The notes under the pieces: generated by a model
The model's database searches: none
Told to the model about the DNA's origin: nothing
The model's input: the letters and a program-made list of their open reading frames with translations, nothing else
Translations under genes and position numbers: made by a program
Origin: Tahibacter harae
GTDB lineage: Bacteria > Pseudomonadota > Gammaproteobacteria > Xanthomonadales > Rhodanobacteraceae
Length of the DNA stretch: 64,000 nucleotides
NCBI RefSeq assembly: GCF_024437735.1
Contig: NZ_JANFQO010000016.1
Span: 1 to 64,000, forward strand
Direction: 5' to 3'
In this document: positions 18,195-27,344 of the stretch, piece by piece
Layout of the letters: each line of letters begins with the position of its first letter
Position numbering within the stretch: the first letter of the stretch is position 1

Positions 18195-20243
18195 ATGCGC
18201 ATCCTGATGCTTTCCCGCCTCGCCCTGGGCACCGCCCTGGCGCTGGGCCTGTTCGCCGCGCCGGTCCAGGCCGCCACGGTCTCGCGCCTGACCCCGCCCA
18301 GCGAACTGTTCGCCTCCGGCACCTCGGATCCGGTGATCTCGCGCTTCCTGCCCGGCCAGCGCTTCGACCTGCAGGCCACGGTGCAGCCGGATGCCGGCGA
18401 GACCATCGAAAGCTTCCGCTTCCTGGTCGACGGCAAGGTCGTCAACGGCCCGACGCCGATCGGCGGCGGGGGCGCCAGCGATCCGCGCCTGCTGCGCAAT
18501 GGCCTGGTGCGGGAGACCGGCCCGGCCGCCTGCATCGCCAACGGCAAGACCACCGGCGCGGCCGGCTGTTCGCTGGTCGCCGGCCTCGCCGCCGGCTCGG
18601 CCGTAGTCAGCTTCCGCGGCTACAGCAATTACGAGCCGGGCGTGCACGAGTTCAAGGTCAACGCGCGCACCAGCACCGGCCGCACCCTCAGCGCAACCGG
18701 AAATTTTGAGGTGGTGGGCATCGCCGAAGGCGGCAAGCCGGCGAAGAACATCATCATCCTGCTCGGCGACGGCATGGGCGCCTCGCACCGCACGGCGGCG
18801 CGCATCATGGCCAAGGGCTATGCCCAGGGCAAGGCGCGCGGCAAGCTGGCCATGGACACCTTTCCCTACACCGGCCAGGTGATGACGGCCTCGCTCAACT
18901 CCATCGTCACCGACTCGGCGCCGGGCATGGCGAACTACGTCTCCGGCAACAAGGCCAACAACAACGAAGAAGGCGTGTGGCCGGACGACACCCTGGCCGC
19001 GTTCGACAATCCGCGCATCGAATACCTGTCGCAGTACCTGCACATGCTGCAGGGCAAGTCGCTGGGCATAGTCACCACCTCCGACGTGTTCGACGCCACC
19101 CCGGCGGCCAACGCCGTGCATACCGCGCTGCGCGGCAACGGCACCGGCATCGTCGACCAGTTCCTCGACGAGAGCGACAAGACCGGCCTGACCGTGCTGC
19201 TCGGCGGCGGCCGCAAGTGGTTCCTGCCCAATCCGTCCAACAGCACCAGCCCGCAGCCGGCCAACGGCTCGCAGCGCCGCGCCAGCACCGACTATGTGCT
19301 GCCCGCCGACATCATCGCCGGCTGGGGCGTGGCGCCGGGCAAGCTGGATCCGGAGCGCGACCTGATTGCCGATTTCGTCGGCGCCGGCTTCGCCTACGCG
19401 CCGGACAACACCGCGCTCAACACCGCGTTCAGCCGCGGCGTGCCGGACAAGCTGCTGGGCCTGTTCGCCTACTCCAACATGAATGTGTCCTACGACAAGA
19501 TCGCCGCGCGCCGCGGCAACCGCGAAGTGGTCGATGCCTTCGGCTTCCCCGACCAGCCCATGCTGGACGAGATGACCGACAAGGCGCTGCAGGTGCTGTC
19601 GCGCAATCGCAACGGCTTCGTCGCGATGATCGAAGGCGCGTCCATCGACAAGCAGGCCCACCTGATGGACACCGACCGCTGGATCCACGATGTGATGGAG
19701 TTCGACCGCGCCGTCGCCGTGGCGCGCCAGTTCGCCGAGCGCAATCCGGACACCCTGGTCATCGTCACCGCCGACCATGAATGTTCGGGCGCGGCCATCA
19801 TCGGCGCCGCCACCGTCACGGCGGCCCAGCTCGAAGCCGACCGCCTGCAGGGCAAGAACGTGGTCGGCATCTACGAGGCCGCCCGGTTCCCGCGCTACAC
19901 CCTGGCCGCCGACGGCTATCCGGTCACCACGCACATCGACCACAAAATGCTGATCGGCTACGGCGCCAATGCGGACCGCTATGAGAACTGGCTGCCCAGC
20001 GCGTTTCCGACGCGCGACTCGCAGCAGCCGTTCCCGCCGGCCCAGTCCCCGGCCAACCCGAGCGTGCGCAACAAGGACAACGGCGTGCTGATTACCGGCC
20101 AGATCGCCGGCGACCAGGCCGCGCACACCGGCACCGACATCCCGCTGTCGGCGTTCGGCCGCGGTTCCAGCCACTTCACCGGCACCTTCGACAACACGGA
20201 TGTGTTCTTCAAGCTCGGCCAGATTGCGGTCGGCGGCGAGTGA
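18195..20243 (+). CDS. Secreted alkaline phosphatase with extra N-terminal domain
   Basis: The 682-residue product has a signal peptide ending PVQA (residue 26), an Ig-like beta domain over about 45-172, then the alkaline phosphatase domain. GDGMG (191-195) binds metal, TDSAPGM supplies the phosphorylated Ser241, DHECSG and AHTGTD give later metal ligands. It would release phosphate from organic esters in the periplasm or outside. The ATG at 18195 follows AAGGA and starts the signal peptide; an upstream GTG is ignored. It is longer than most PhoA proteins because of the N-terminal domain. Confidence 0.9.
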   Translation: MRILMLSRLALGTALALGLFAAPVQAATVSRLTPPSELFASGTSDPVISRFLPGQRFDLQATVQPDAGETIESFRFLVDGKVVNGPTPIGGGGASDPRLLRNGLVRETGPAACIANGKTTGAAGCSLVAGLAAGSAVVSFRGYSNYEPGVHEFKVNARTSTGRTLSATGNFEVVGIAEGGKPAKNIIILLGDGMGASHRTAARIMAKGYAQGKARGKLAMDTFPYTGQVMTASLNSIVTDSAPGMANYVSGNKANNNEEGVWPDDTLAAFDNPRIEYLSQYLHMLQGKSLGIVTTSDVFDATPAANAVHTALRGNGTGIVDQFLDESDKTGLTVLLGGGRKWFLPNPSNSTSPQPANGSQRRASTDYVLPADIIAGWGVAPGKLDPERDLIADFVGAGFAYAPDNTALNTAFSRGVPDKLLGLFAYSNMNVSYDKIAARRGNREVVDAFGFPDQPMLDEMTDKALQVLSRNRNGFVAMIEGASIDKQAHLMDTDRWIHDVMEFDRAVAVARQFAERNPDTLVIVTADHECSGAAIIGAATVTAAQLEADRLQGKNVVGIYEAARFPRYTLAADGYPVTTHIDHKMLIGYGANADRYENWLPSAFPTRDSQQPFPPAQSPANPSVRNKDNGVLITGQIAGDQAAHTGTDIPLSAFGRGSSHFTGTFDNTDVFFKLGQIAVGGE

Positions 20244-20250
20244 TTTGCGT

Positions 20251-20285
20251 GCCGGAACGCAGCGGCTTTGGCCCTGCGTTCCGGC
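20251..20285 (+). terminator. Hairpin after alkaline phosphatase gene
   Basis: GCCGGAACGCAG and CTGCGTTCCGGC form a perfect 12-bp stem around an 11-base loop, starting 7 bases after the stop codon. No T run follows, so it may act with a factor or protect the mRNA end. Confidence 0.55.
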
Positions 20286-20295
20286 GGCGCGCGAC

Positions 20296-20375
20296 GGGAT
20301 TGGTGATTCGGGAATCGGGATTGAAAGTGGCCTCGCCCGCTTCTACGGATCCCTGATCACCGATCCCGAAGCCCG
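20296..20375. repeat. GGGATT/GATTCGGG repeat cluster
   Basis: GGGATTGG, GATTCGGG and ATCGGGATT follow each other, with an imperfect inverted partner GATCACCGATCCCGAAGCCC about 40 bases later. The cluster sits between the convergent ends of the phosphatase and LysR genes and belongs to the same family as the other GAATCCC-type elements. Confidence 0.55.
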
Positions 20376-20386
20376 GTGCCGCCCGC

Positions 20387-21301
20387 TCAAGCGGCCGGCG
20401 CCAGCAGATAGGGCTGCAGCACTTCGGCCAGCCACTGCATGAACACCTGTACCCGCTTGGGCAGGTGGCGCCGGTTGGCGTACAGGATGGAAACCGGCAT
20501 GGGCTCGGGCCGCCATTGCGGCAGTACCTCGACCAGGTTGCCGCGTTCCAGATCTTCGCGCAGGCCCACATCCGGCACCTGGATCAGGCCCAGGCCCGCC
20601 AGGCAGGCGCTGCGATAGGCCTCGGAATTGTTCACCACCAGCGACAGCGGCATGTCGATCAGCTGGGCCTGGCCGGCGGCATCGACGTATTCAAAACCTT
20701 CCGGCTTGCTGCCCAGCAGCGGGGCGTAGCCGATCAGGCGGTGCTGTTGCAGGTCTTCCAGCGAGCGCGGCAGGCCGTAGCGCTGCAGATAGGCCGGGCT
20801 GGCCACGCTGACCGTGCGGAAATGGCCCAGCGGCCGCGCCACCAGGCTGGACTCGGCCAACTGGCCGACCCGCACCACGCAGTCGAAGCCTTCACGCACC
20901 AGATCCACGCGGCGGTCGGTGCTGCCCACTTCCAGCTGTATGCCGGGATGCCCGGCCAGGAAGCGCGGCAGCTGCGGCACCACCAGATGGCGCGCCACGC
21001 CTACTGGCATGTCCACGCGCAGGCGGCCGGTATAGGCGGCCTCGCCGAGCTGGAACATGGCCTGCATTTCCTCAAGATCCGCCAGCACATCCTGGCAGCG
21101 CTCGTAGAACACCTGGCCGTCCTGGGTCAGCTGCACCCGCCGCGTGGTCCGGTGCAGCAAGCGCGTGCCCAGCTGGTTCTCCAGCTGCTGCACCGCGCTG
21201 GACACGCTGGCCTTGGGCAGGCCCAGGCGCTCGGCGGCCTGGGTGAAGCTGGCCAGTTCGGCCACGCGGCGGAAGATCTGCAGGCTTTCGACCAGGTCCA
21301 T
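20387..21301 (-). CDS. LysR-type transcriptional regulator (CrgA-like group)
   Basis: The 304-residue regulator has an N-terminal winged helix (residues 1-60; FRRVAELASFTQAAERLGLPKASVSSAVQQLE) and a periplasmic-binding-like effector domain from about 90. The wording fits the large CrgA/AaeR-like subgroup. It is divergent from the SDR gene across 120 bases, so it very probably controls that gene and itself. Confidence 0.9.
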   Translation of the reverse strand: MDLVESLQIFRRVAELASFTQAAERLGLPKASVSSAVQQLENQLGTRLLHRTTRRVQLTQDGQVFYERCQDVLADLEEMQAMFQLGEAAYTGRLRVDMPVGVARHLVVPQLPRFLAGHPGIQLEVGSTDRRVDLVREGFDCVVRVGQLAESSLVARPLGHFRTVSVASPAYLQRYGLPRSLEDLQQHRLIGYAPLLGSKPEGFEYVDAAGQAQLIDMPLSLVVNNSEAYRSACLAGLGLIQVPDVGLREDLERGNLVEVLPQWRPEPMPVSILYANRRHLPKRVQVFMQWLAEVLQPYLLAPAA

Positions 21302-21315
21302 GGGTGTTCCGGCTA

Positions 21316-21330
21316 TTCGTAGATTCCGAA
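21316..21330. promoter_or_regulatory. Possible LysR box
   Basis: TTCGTAGATTCCGAA shows the T-N11-A dyad (TTCG...CGAA) typical of LysR-family sites, 15 bases upstream of the LysR start in the divergent region. Only one dyad is seen and the assignment is weak. Confidence 0.3.
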
Positions 21331-21421
21331 CAGTCTAATCAAATCATCCTGGTTTATCCGTATCCGGCGATCAATAAACTGTGTGACACGGCAGTTCCGC
21401 CGCAGTCACCCGGAGTCATCC

Positions 21422-22180
21422 ATGAATCGCAAGATCGCTCTCATCACCGGCGGCAGCCGCGGCCTGGGCCGCAATGCCGCGCTCAAGCTGGCCGCCAGAG
21501 GCGTGGACGTGGTGCTGACCTACCGCGACCGCCGCGACGAGGCCGACAGCGCCGTCGCCGCGATCCAGGCGGCCGGCGGCCAGGCCGCGGCGCTGGCGCT
21601 GGATCTCGCCAACAGCGCCAGCTTTGCCGCCTTCGCCGCCGAGCTGCGCAGCCTGCTGGCGCGGCAGTGGCAGCGCGAGGATTTCGACTTCCTGGTCAAC
21701 AACGCCGGCATGGGCGCCCATGCCGCCTTCGCCGACACCAGCGAGGCCCAGTTCGACGCGCTGATGAATGTCCACCTCAAGGGTACCTTCTTCCTGACCC
21801 AGGCCCTGCTGCCGCTGCTGCGCGACGGCGGCCGCATCGTCAATATTTCCTCCGGCCTGACCCGCTTCGCCCTGCCGGGCTATGCGGCCTATGCCGCAAT
21901 GAAGGGCGCGCTGGAAGTGCTCACGCGCTACCTCGCGCGCGAGCTGGGCGCGCGCGGCATCGCCGTGAATACGCTGGCACCGGGCGCGATAGAAACCGAT
22001 TTCGGCGGCGGCGCCGTGCGCGACAACGCCGCGCTCAATGCGCAGATCGCCGGCCTCACCGCGCTGGGCCGGGTCGGCCTGCCCGATGACATCGGCGGCG
22101 CCGTCGCCTCGCTGCTGGCGCCCGAGAACGGCTGGATCAACGCCCAGCGCATCGAGGCCTCCGGCGGCATCTTCATCTGA
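21422..22180 (+). CDS. SDR-family oxidoreductase
   Basis: The 252-residue classical short-chain dehydrogenase has the cofactor motif TGGSRGLGRNAA near residues 9-20, NNAGMG, and an active-site region of Ser (NISS) with Y and K in YAAYAAMKGAL. A Thr/Tyr arrangement typical of NADPH-preferring members follows the first beta strand. The substrate is unknown. The divergent LysR gene suggests induction by a small molecule. Confidence 0.9.
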   Translation: MNRKIALITGGSRGLGRNAALKLAARGVDVVLTYRDRRDEADSAVAAIQAAGGQAAALALDLANSASFAAFAAELRSLLARQWQREDFDFLVNNAGMGAHAAFADTSEAQFDALMNVHLKGTFFLTQALLPLLRDGGRIVNISSGLTRFALPGYAAYAAMKGALEVLTRYLARELGARGIAVNTLAPGAIETDFGGGAVRDNAALNAQIAGLTALGRVGLPDDIGGAVASLLAPENGWINAQRIEASGGIFI

Positions 22181-22261
22181 GCGCAGCGGCGTGGACGGCG
22201 CCGGCGCGCATGGCATCATGGGGCCGTAAGCGGCAACCGTGCGGCCGCGGCGAAAGCGCCC

Positions 22262-22942
22262 ATGCAGGAACTCAAGGATTGCACCGCGCTGCGGCAGCAA
22301 TTGCAGGAAATCGGCTGCGTGCTCGACTTCAGCGTATTCGCCCTAGACGGCGAAGACGGTGCTGACGCCGCCACCCATCGCGCGGCGGCGCTGCACACGC
22401 TGCGCACGCTGCAGCGCGACAGCGACGCCTATTTCGAGCGCCTGCTGCGGCGGCCCGAATACGCCGCGCGCCGGCGCGAGGAATTCTTCCGCATGCATGT
22501 GGACGCCGCCGCGCTGGGCGTCGGGGAATTGCTGGACACGGCCGAATTCCTCGGCCCCTTGTGCGACCTCGCGCGCGGCGCGCTGCTGCTGCGCGGCGAG
22601 GAGAATCCCGGCCGCGACGACCTGTATTGGTACGGCGACGCGGAAATCGCCGCCAACCGCGTGCGCGCGCCGGAACTTCGCGGCGACGGCGGCCTGGCCT
22701 ATGCCTACCTGTACCCGCCCTACAACCTGCATGCCGACAACGCCGTGCGCAACGGCCTGTTCTTCGAGTTGCTGGACCATCTGATCGGCGGCCGGCGCGG
22801 CGACTACGTGATCCGGCGCTGGAGCGCGGCCAGCTCCAATTACTTCGATGCCGGCCGCGAGTGGTGGGGCACGTATTTCTGGACCGTGTACCCGCACGGC
22901 ACGCGCCGCATCGTCGGCATCGCCGGGTCCAGCACCGACTGA
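22262..22942 (+). CDS. Hypothetical protein, 226 residues
   Basis: I do not recognise this protein. It is soluble, acidic, without signal peptide or membrane helix, and rich in aromatic residues near the end (ASSNYFDAGREWWGTYFWTVYPHGTRR). The middle has DLYWYGDAEIAANRVRAPELRGDGGLAYAYLYPPYNLH. Codon use matches the neighbours, so it is likely real. It lies 81 bases after the SDR gene in the same direction; no clear ribosome site precedes the ATG. Confidence 0.7.
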   Translation: MQELKDCTALRQQLQEIGCVLDFSVFALDGEDGADAATHRAAALHTLRTLQRDSDAYFERLLRRPEYAARRREEFFRMHVDAAALGVGELLDTAEFLGPLCDLARGALLLRGEENPGRDDLYWYGDAEIAANRVRAPELRGDGGLAYAYLYPPYNLHADNAVRNGLFFELLDHLIGGRRGDYVIRRWSAASSNYFDAGREWWGTYFWTVYPHGTRRIVGIAGSSTD

Positions 22943-23283
22943 GCGGCGCAGACAGCCGCTGTCCCGCGCCGGCCGTCCGCCGGGCCGGCCGGCGTGTGCG
23001 TGGGCGGTTCGTGGCATCGGTCAGCGTGTGGTCCGAAGTGTGCGGCGGTGCACGCGCTTCGCAACCGGCCTGGTATCGTGCTGCAGCGGTTTCGCGATAC
23101 TTTGTACAAGTTTAATTGTATTTAATCTGCCGCGTTCCCCCGCCTGCGCGCGGCCTGATTGCCCGCTGGCCCGTTTTTCGCTTTGATACCCGGACAACCG
23201 CTGTCCACCGCGCCCGCGCGGCGGACAGCGGTGCGACCGTGACAATTCCAGCACCACCATGCCGTTCCTCAGGGGGGGAATCC
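22943..23283. other. Intergenic region with AT-rich patch upstream of DUF11 gene
   Basis: An unusually AT-rich stretch (about 23099-23126, TTTGTACAAGTTTAATTG and following) stands out in this GC-rich DNA, about 160 bases before the DUF11 gene. It is the most likely promoter or regulator site for that gene, but a -35/-10 pair with correct spacing could not be fixed. Confidence 0.4.
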
Positions 23284-25503
23284 ATGAAAGGTCTTTCGCC
23301 CGGCCGTATTGCGGCCGCGCTGTTGCTCGTGGGGGCGTGCGGCGCCCAGGCCGCCGAACGCGGACAGGCCCAGGCCGACCTGTCCATCACCAAGAGCAAC
23401 GGCGTGAACCAGGTGCTGCCCAACAGCACCTCGCGCTATACCATCGTCGCTTCCAATGCCGGCCCCGGCGCGGCCGCGGCGCGGGTGTTCGACCAGTTCC
23501 CGGCACAGTGCATATCGGCGAACTACACCTGCAGCGGCAGCGGCGGCGGTATCTGCGCGCCGCTGGGCAGCAGCCCGATCAACGAGATCGTCAGCCTGCC
23601 CGCCGGTGCCAGCGTGACCTACAACGCCGACTGCGGCGTAGGCGCAGTGACGCCGGGGCAGATCAGCAATACCGCCACCATCGCGCCCGAAGCCGGCACG
23701 GTCGACCCCAACCCGGGCAACAACAGCGCCACCGACACCGATCTGCTGGGCGAAATGGCCGATGTGATGGTGGTCAATTCGGACAACCGCAGCACTGCCG
23801 CGCCGGGCGCGCAGCTGGTCTACACCATCCGCGTGCTCAACCAGGGCCAGACCGGCGTCAACGGCGTCAGCGTGAGCGATACCTTCCCGCCGAACTGCCT
23901 GCCTGACAGCTGGACCTGCACCGGTGTCGGCGGCGCAGTCTGTCCGGCCTCGGGCACGGGCGATCTCACTGCGGCGGTAAACCTGCCCGTGGGCAGTTTC
24001 GCCACATTCCTCGCCCGCTGCACCATTCCGGCCAATGCCGCGCCGGGCACCCTCACGAACACGGCGACCGCGACCCTGCCGCCCGGCGTGCTGGACCTGG
24101 ATCCCGCCAACAACAGCGCGACGGACACCACCGATATCCTGGGCGTGGCCAACCTGAGCGCGACCAAGACCGTCAGCGGCAACTACACCATCGGCAGCAC
24201 CGTCACCTATACCGTCGTCATCAGCAATAACGGCACCGGCCCTCAGGGCAACAATCCCGGCGATGAATTCGTCGACTGGCTGGAGCCGAACCTGCAGCTG
24301 GTTTCAGCCAGCGCCAGCAGCGGCAGCGCCACAGTCAATCCCGCGCTGGGCCAGGTCAGCTGGAACGGCGCGATCGCGGCCGGCGCCAGCGTCACCCTCA
24401 CCATCAACGCGATCATCGGTCCCGGCGCGCTGGGCACCGTGGCCAATATCGGCCTGATCTATTACGACAGCGACGCCAACGGCACCAACAACCGCCAAGT
24501 GCTCACCGACGATCCTTCGCAGCCGGGCAGCCAGGATCCGACCACCTTCGTGGTCAATGTTCCGACCCGGCTCACGGCGAAAATGAACGCCTACAATTTC
24601 GGCACGGGCTATGTGCAGGGCGGCGACGTCTACTACCTCGTGCGGATCGACAACAGCGGCAACGCCCAGGCCGACAATCCCGGCGACGAGTTCGTCGACG
24701 TGCTGCCGGCCGGCCTGCGGGTGGACGCCGTGCAGGCGAATGTCGGCACGGCCGCCATCGACCGCGCCACCAACACCGTGCGCTGGAATGGCGCCATTCC
24801 GGCCCATGGCGTCGTCAGTTTCATCATCGCCGCGGATATCGACCTGACCACGCTGGGAGCGGTCAGCAACCAGGCCAGCGTGAATTACGACAGCAACGGC
24901 GACGGCACGAACGACACGGTCATCCTGACCGACGATCCTTCCCAGCCCGGCGCCAACGATCCCGCCGTCATCAATGTGGTCGCCGTGCCCACGCGCGTGA
25001 CCTCGACCAAGGCCGTCTACGGCGACCGTCATCCGCGCGGCAAGCGCCTGCCTTACCTGATCCGCCTGGACAACGCGGGTTCGATCGCGCAGCCGGACAA
25101 TCCCGGCGACGAGATGGTCGATATCCTGCCGCGCGGTCTGGATTTCGTCGCCGCGCGCGCGACCGCGGGCGTGGTCGCCTACGACGCGGCGACGCGCCGG
25201 CTGAGCTGGAATGGCGTGGTGCCGCCCTACAGCGCGGTGGCGGTAGAGCTGGATGTCGTGGTCAGCGCCGATGCCAGCGGCGTAATCAGCAACCAGGCCA
25301 CTGTGTATTACGACGCCGATGGCGATGGCAGCAACGAAAGCACCGCACTCAGCGACGATCCGCAGATCGCCGGCACCGACCAGCCGGCGCGCTTCAGCGT
25401 GATCGCGCCCGTGCCGGGGCCGGGACTGCCGGCGCTGCTGCTGCTGGCCCTGGGCCTGCTGCTGGGCGCCGGATGGCGGCTGCGCGGGCGTGCTGCGGGA
25501 TAA
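23284..25503 (+). CDS. Secreted DUF11-repeat surface protein
   Basis: The 739-residue protein has a signal peptide (MKGLSPGRIAAALLLVGACGAQA; the GAC could also be a weak lipobox), then about five DUF11-type beta domains (ADLSITKSN, YTIVASNAGP, NTATATLPPGV). The last three units carry NPGDEFVD-like text and loops such as YDSNGDGTND and YDADGDGSNE (about residues 393, 534 and 675) that look like calcium loops. It ends with a hydrophobic helix and RLRGRAAG, as in sorting tails. A GGGGGG run serves as ribosome site. Likely role: cell-surface adhesion or structure. Confidence 0.85.
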   Translation: MKGLSPGRIAAALLLVGACGAQAAERGQAQADLSITKSNGVNQVLPNSTSRYTIVASNAGPGAAAARVFDQFPAQCISANYTCSGSGGGICAPLGSSPINEIVSLPAGASVTYNADCGVGAVTPGQISNTATIAPEAGTVDPNPGNNSATDTDLLGEMADVMVVNSDNRSTAAPGAQLVYTIRVLNQGQTGVNGVSVSDTFPPNCLPDSWTCTGVGGAVCPASGTGDLTAAVNLPVGSFATFLARCTIPANAAPGTLTNTATATLPPGVLDLDPANNSATDTTDILGVANLSATKTVSGNYTIGSTVTYTVVISNNGTGPQGNNPGDEFVDWLEPNLQLVSASASSGSATVNPALGQVSWNGAIAAGASVTLTINAIIGPGALGTVANIGLIYYDSDANGTNNRQVLTDDPSQPGSQDPTTFVVNVPTRLTAKMNAYNFGTGYVQGGDVYYLVRIDNSGNAQADNPGDEFVDVLPAGLRVDAVQANVGTAAIDRATNTVRWNGAIPAHGVVSFIIAADIDLTTLGAVSNQASVNYDSNGDGTNDTVILTDDPSQPGANDPAVINVVAVPTRVTSTKAVYGDRHPRGKRLPYLIRLDNAGSIAQPDNPGDEMVDILPRGLDFVAARATAGVVAYDAATRRLSWNGVVPPYSAVAVELDVVVSADASGVISNQATVYYDADGDGSNESTALSDDPQIAGTDQPARFSVIAPVPGPGLPALLLLALGLLLGAGWRLRGRAAG

Positions 25504-25509
25504 GGTCAG

Positions 25510-25542
25510 GACCCGCGCGATCCCCGATGGATCGCGCGGGTC
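25510..25542 (+). terminator. Strong hairpin after DUF11 gene
   Basis: GACCCGCGCGATCC and GGATCGCGCGGGTC form a perfect 14-bp stem with a five-base CCGAT loop, seven bases after the stop. No T run follows. It lies between convergent genes. Confidence 0.6.
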
Positions 25543-25728
25543 GCCCCGGTGTTGGTGTGCGGCGTGGCGAAATGCGTGTTCCTGCAGGCGATTTTTCAAC
25601 GTGTGTAGCCAGCGTTGCGCCGCTGTCGCTTCGTATCGCGGATGTGAGCGCCGTGCCAGCATTGCCGGATACGGCGGCGTGATATTCCGCCTTTTCCGGC
25701 ACAGTGGCCGCTCGCGCCGCGCTGCGGC

Positions 25729-26889
25729 TCACTCCGGCCGGTGCGCCAGGTCGTACTGGGTTACGCCGTCCTCCAGGCCCGAAGAGCGCAGCCATTCCGG
25801 GTGCTGCAAGGTATCGCACATGTCGCGCCGCCCGGCTTCCCAGTGTTCGTGCACCGAGGCGCGCGAGAACTCGTAGTCCTTGGATTCCAGTTCGTACGGC
25901 TTGTGCCGGTAGATCAGCTGCACGATGTCGACGCGGCCCTGGTGCAGGGCGGCGCGCAGGGCCTCGACCTGCGGATCGCCGCGCAGCGATTCCGGCAGCC
26001 GCGCGAGCAGGTCGCGCGCAGCCTGGCGCGTGTTGGCAATCTGCGCCGCCATGTTGCTGTTGTAGCGCGTGCGGCTGGAATACAGGATGTCTTTCTGCCT
26101 CTGTGCCACTTCTGCCAGATTGCGCGGCAGCGCGCCGCGGGCCGGGAACAGATCCACCTGCAGCACCAGCTGGCTGCGCCCGGCGCGGGCATCGAGCAGG
26201 TATTGCAGCGGCGTGTTGGAGACGATGCCGCCGTCCCAGTAGAACTCGCCGTCGATCTCCACCGGTGCGAATGCCGGCGGCAGCGCGCCGGAAGCGAGGA
26301 TGTGCTGCGGTCCCAGCCGGCAGTGGTGGTTGTCGAAATACACCGAATTGCCGCTGCGCACATTGACCGCGCCCACCGACAGTCGCACGCGCCGGCTGTT
26401 GATCAGATCGAAGTCGACATGCTGCTCCAGCGTGCGGCGCAGCGGCGCGGCATCGTACAGCGACAGCGCGGCGGGATCGCCGTCGGGGCGCAGCCACGGC
26501 GGCGGCAGGCGCGGTTCGTAGAAACCGGGCACGCCCAGCATGGCCGACCACAGCGCGCTGAACTGGTTGAAGCCCGAGCGCGGCCCGGGCCACAGTTCAC
26601 CCAGCCATTGCTGCGGCCAGCTGCGTTGCGGGCCGTGCTGCAGATGGGAAGACACCTGATCCCAGAAATCGCCCAGCGCCCGCAGGCGGCGCCCGGGCGG
26701 ATTGCCGGCGATCAGTGCCGCGTTGATCGCGCCTATGGATACGCCGGCGATCCAGTCCGGCTGGTACTCGGTCTTGTGCAGTTCCGCATAGACGCCGGCC
26801 TGGTAGGCGCCGAGCGCGCCGCCGCCCTGCAGGACCAGGGCGATGCCGTCGTAGTTCTGGCGCAGGCCGGCGCTGGCGGTGGGAGGCAT
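25729..26889 (-). CDS. Patatin-like phospholipase
   Basis: The 386-residue protein has a patatin domain with the oxyanion loop GGGALG (22-27), the nucleophile elbow GVSIG (Ser51) and the catalytic DGG (Asp219), so the Ser-Asp dyad is complete. The C-terminal region (RHKPYELESKDYEFSRASVHEHWEAG) matches the DUF3734 extension often fused to such enzymes. It likely hydrolyses acyl esters in the cytoplasm or at the membrane; no signal peptide is seen. Confidence 0.9.
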   Translation of the reverse strand: MPPTASAGLRQNYDGIALVLQGGGALGAYQAGVYAELHKTEYQPDWIAGVSIGAINAALIAGNPPGRRLRALGDFWDQVSSHLQHGPQRSWPQQWLGELWPGPRSGFNQFSALWSAMLGVPGFYEPRLPPPWLRPDGDPAALSLYDAAPLRRTLEQHVDFDLINSRRVRLSVGAVNVRSGNSVYFDNHHCRLGPQHILASGALPPAFAPVEIDGEFYWDGGIVSNTPLQYLLDARAGRSQLVLQVDLFPARGALPRNLAEVAQRQKDILYSSRTRYNSNMAAQIANTRQAARDLLARLPESLRGDPQVEALRAALHQGRVDIVQLIYRHKPYELESKDYEFSRASVHEHWEAGRRDMCDTLQHPEWLRSSGLEDGVTQYDLAHRPE

Positions 26890-27344
26890 GGCGATGGCTG
26901 TGCGCAGTGGGGACGGCGCAGTGTAGGAGGCCGGCGCCGTTCAGGGCCAGCCGGGCCGCGGCGGCGTGCGCTCGGATCCGTGCGCCAGCCCTGCGCCCTG
27001 TGTCAGCACCGGCAAGGACAGCGGCGGCAATCCGCACCACCCCTGCATGATCGCTGTCGCGGACGGGCACCGGGCGGCGGTCGCGGAGCGCGGCGCCAGG
27101 GCGGAGAGGGAAGCGGTCTGCACACGCCGGCAGACGGGCCTGGCGGCGTTCTGCCGCGGCCTGGGCGCCGGCGGGCGCGGATCCGGTGTTTGAAAAAATA
27201 CTGGAAATTTCTGCTGTGCGGACGGTGGGACGGGCGGCGTCCGGGCCGGCGGATGCGCTGCTTCGCGCCGCAGGCCGGGGTGCCAGGCCGGGGGACGCCT
27301 GTGCGCCGGCCGGTGTCGGCCCAGCCCTTTTCGCGCAGCAATGC
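26890..27344. other. Intergenic region between sigma factor and patatin genes
   Basis: About 455 bases lie between two minus-strand genes. A short AT-rich stretch (around 27188-27215) is present, but no gene, hairpin or repeat could be supported. Confidence 0.4.
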
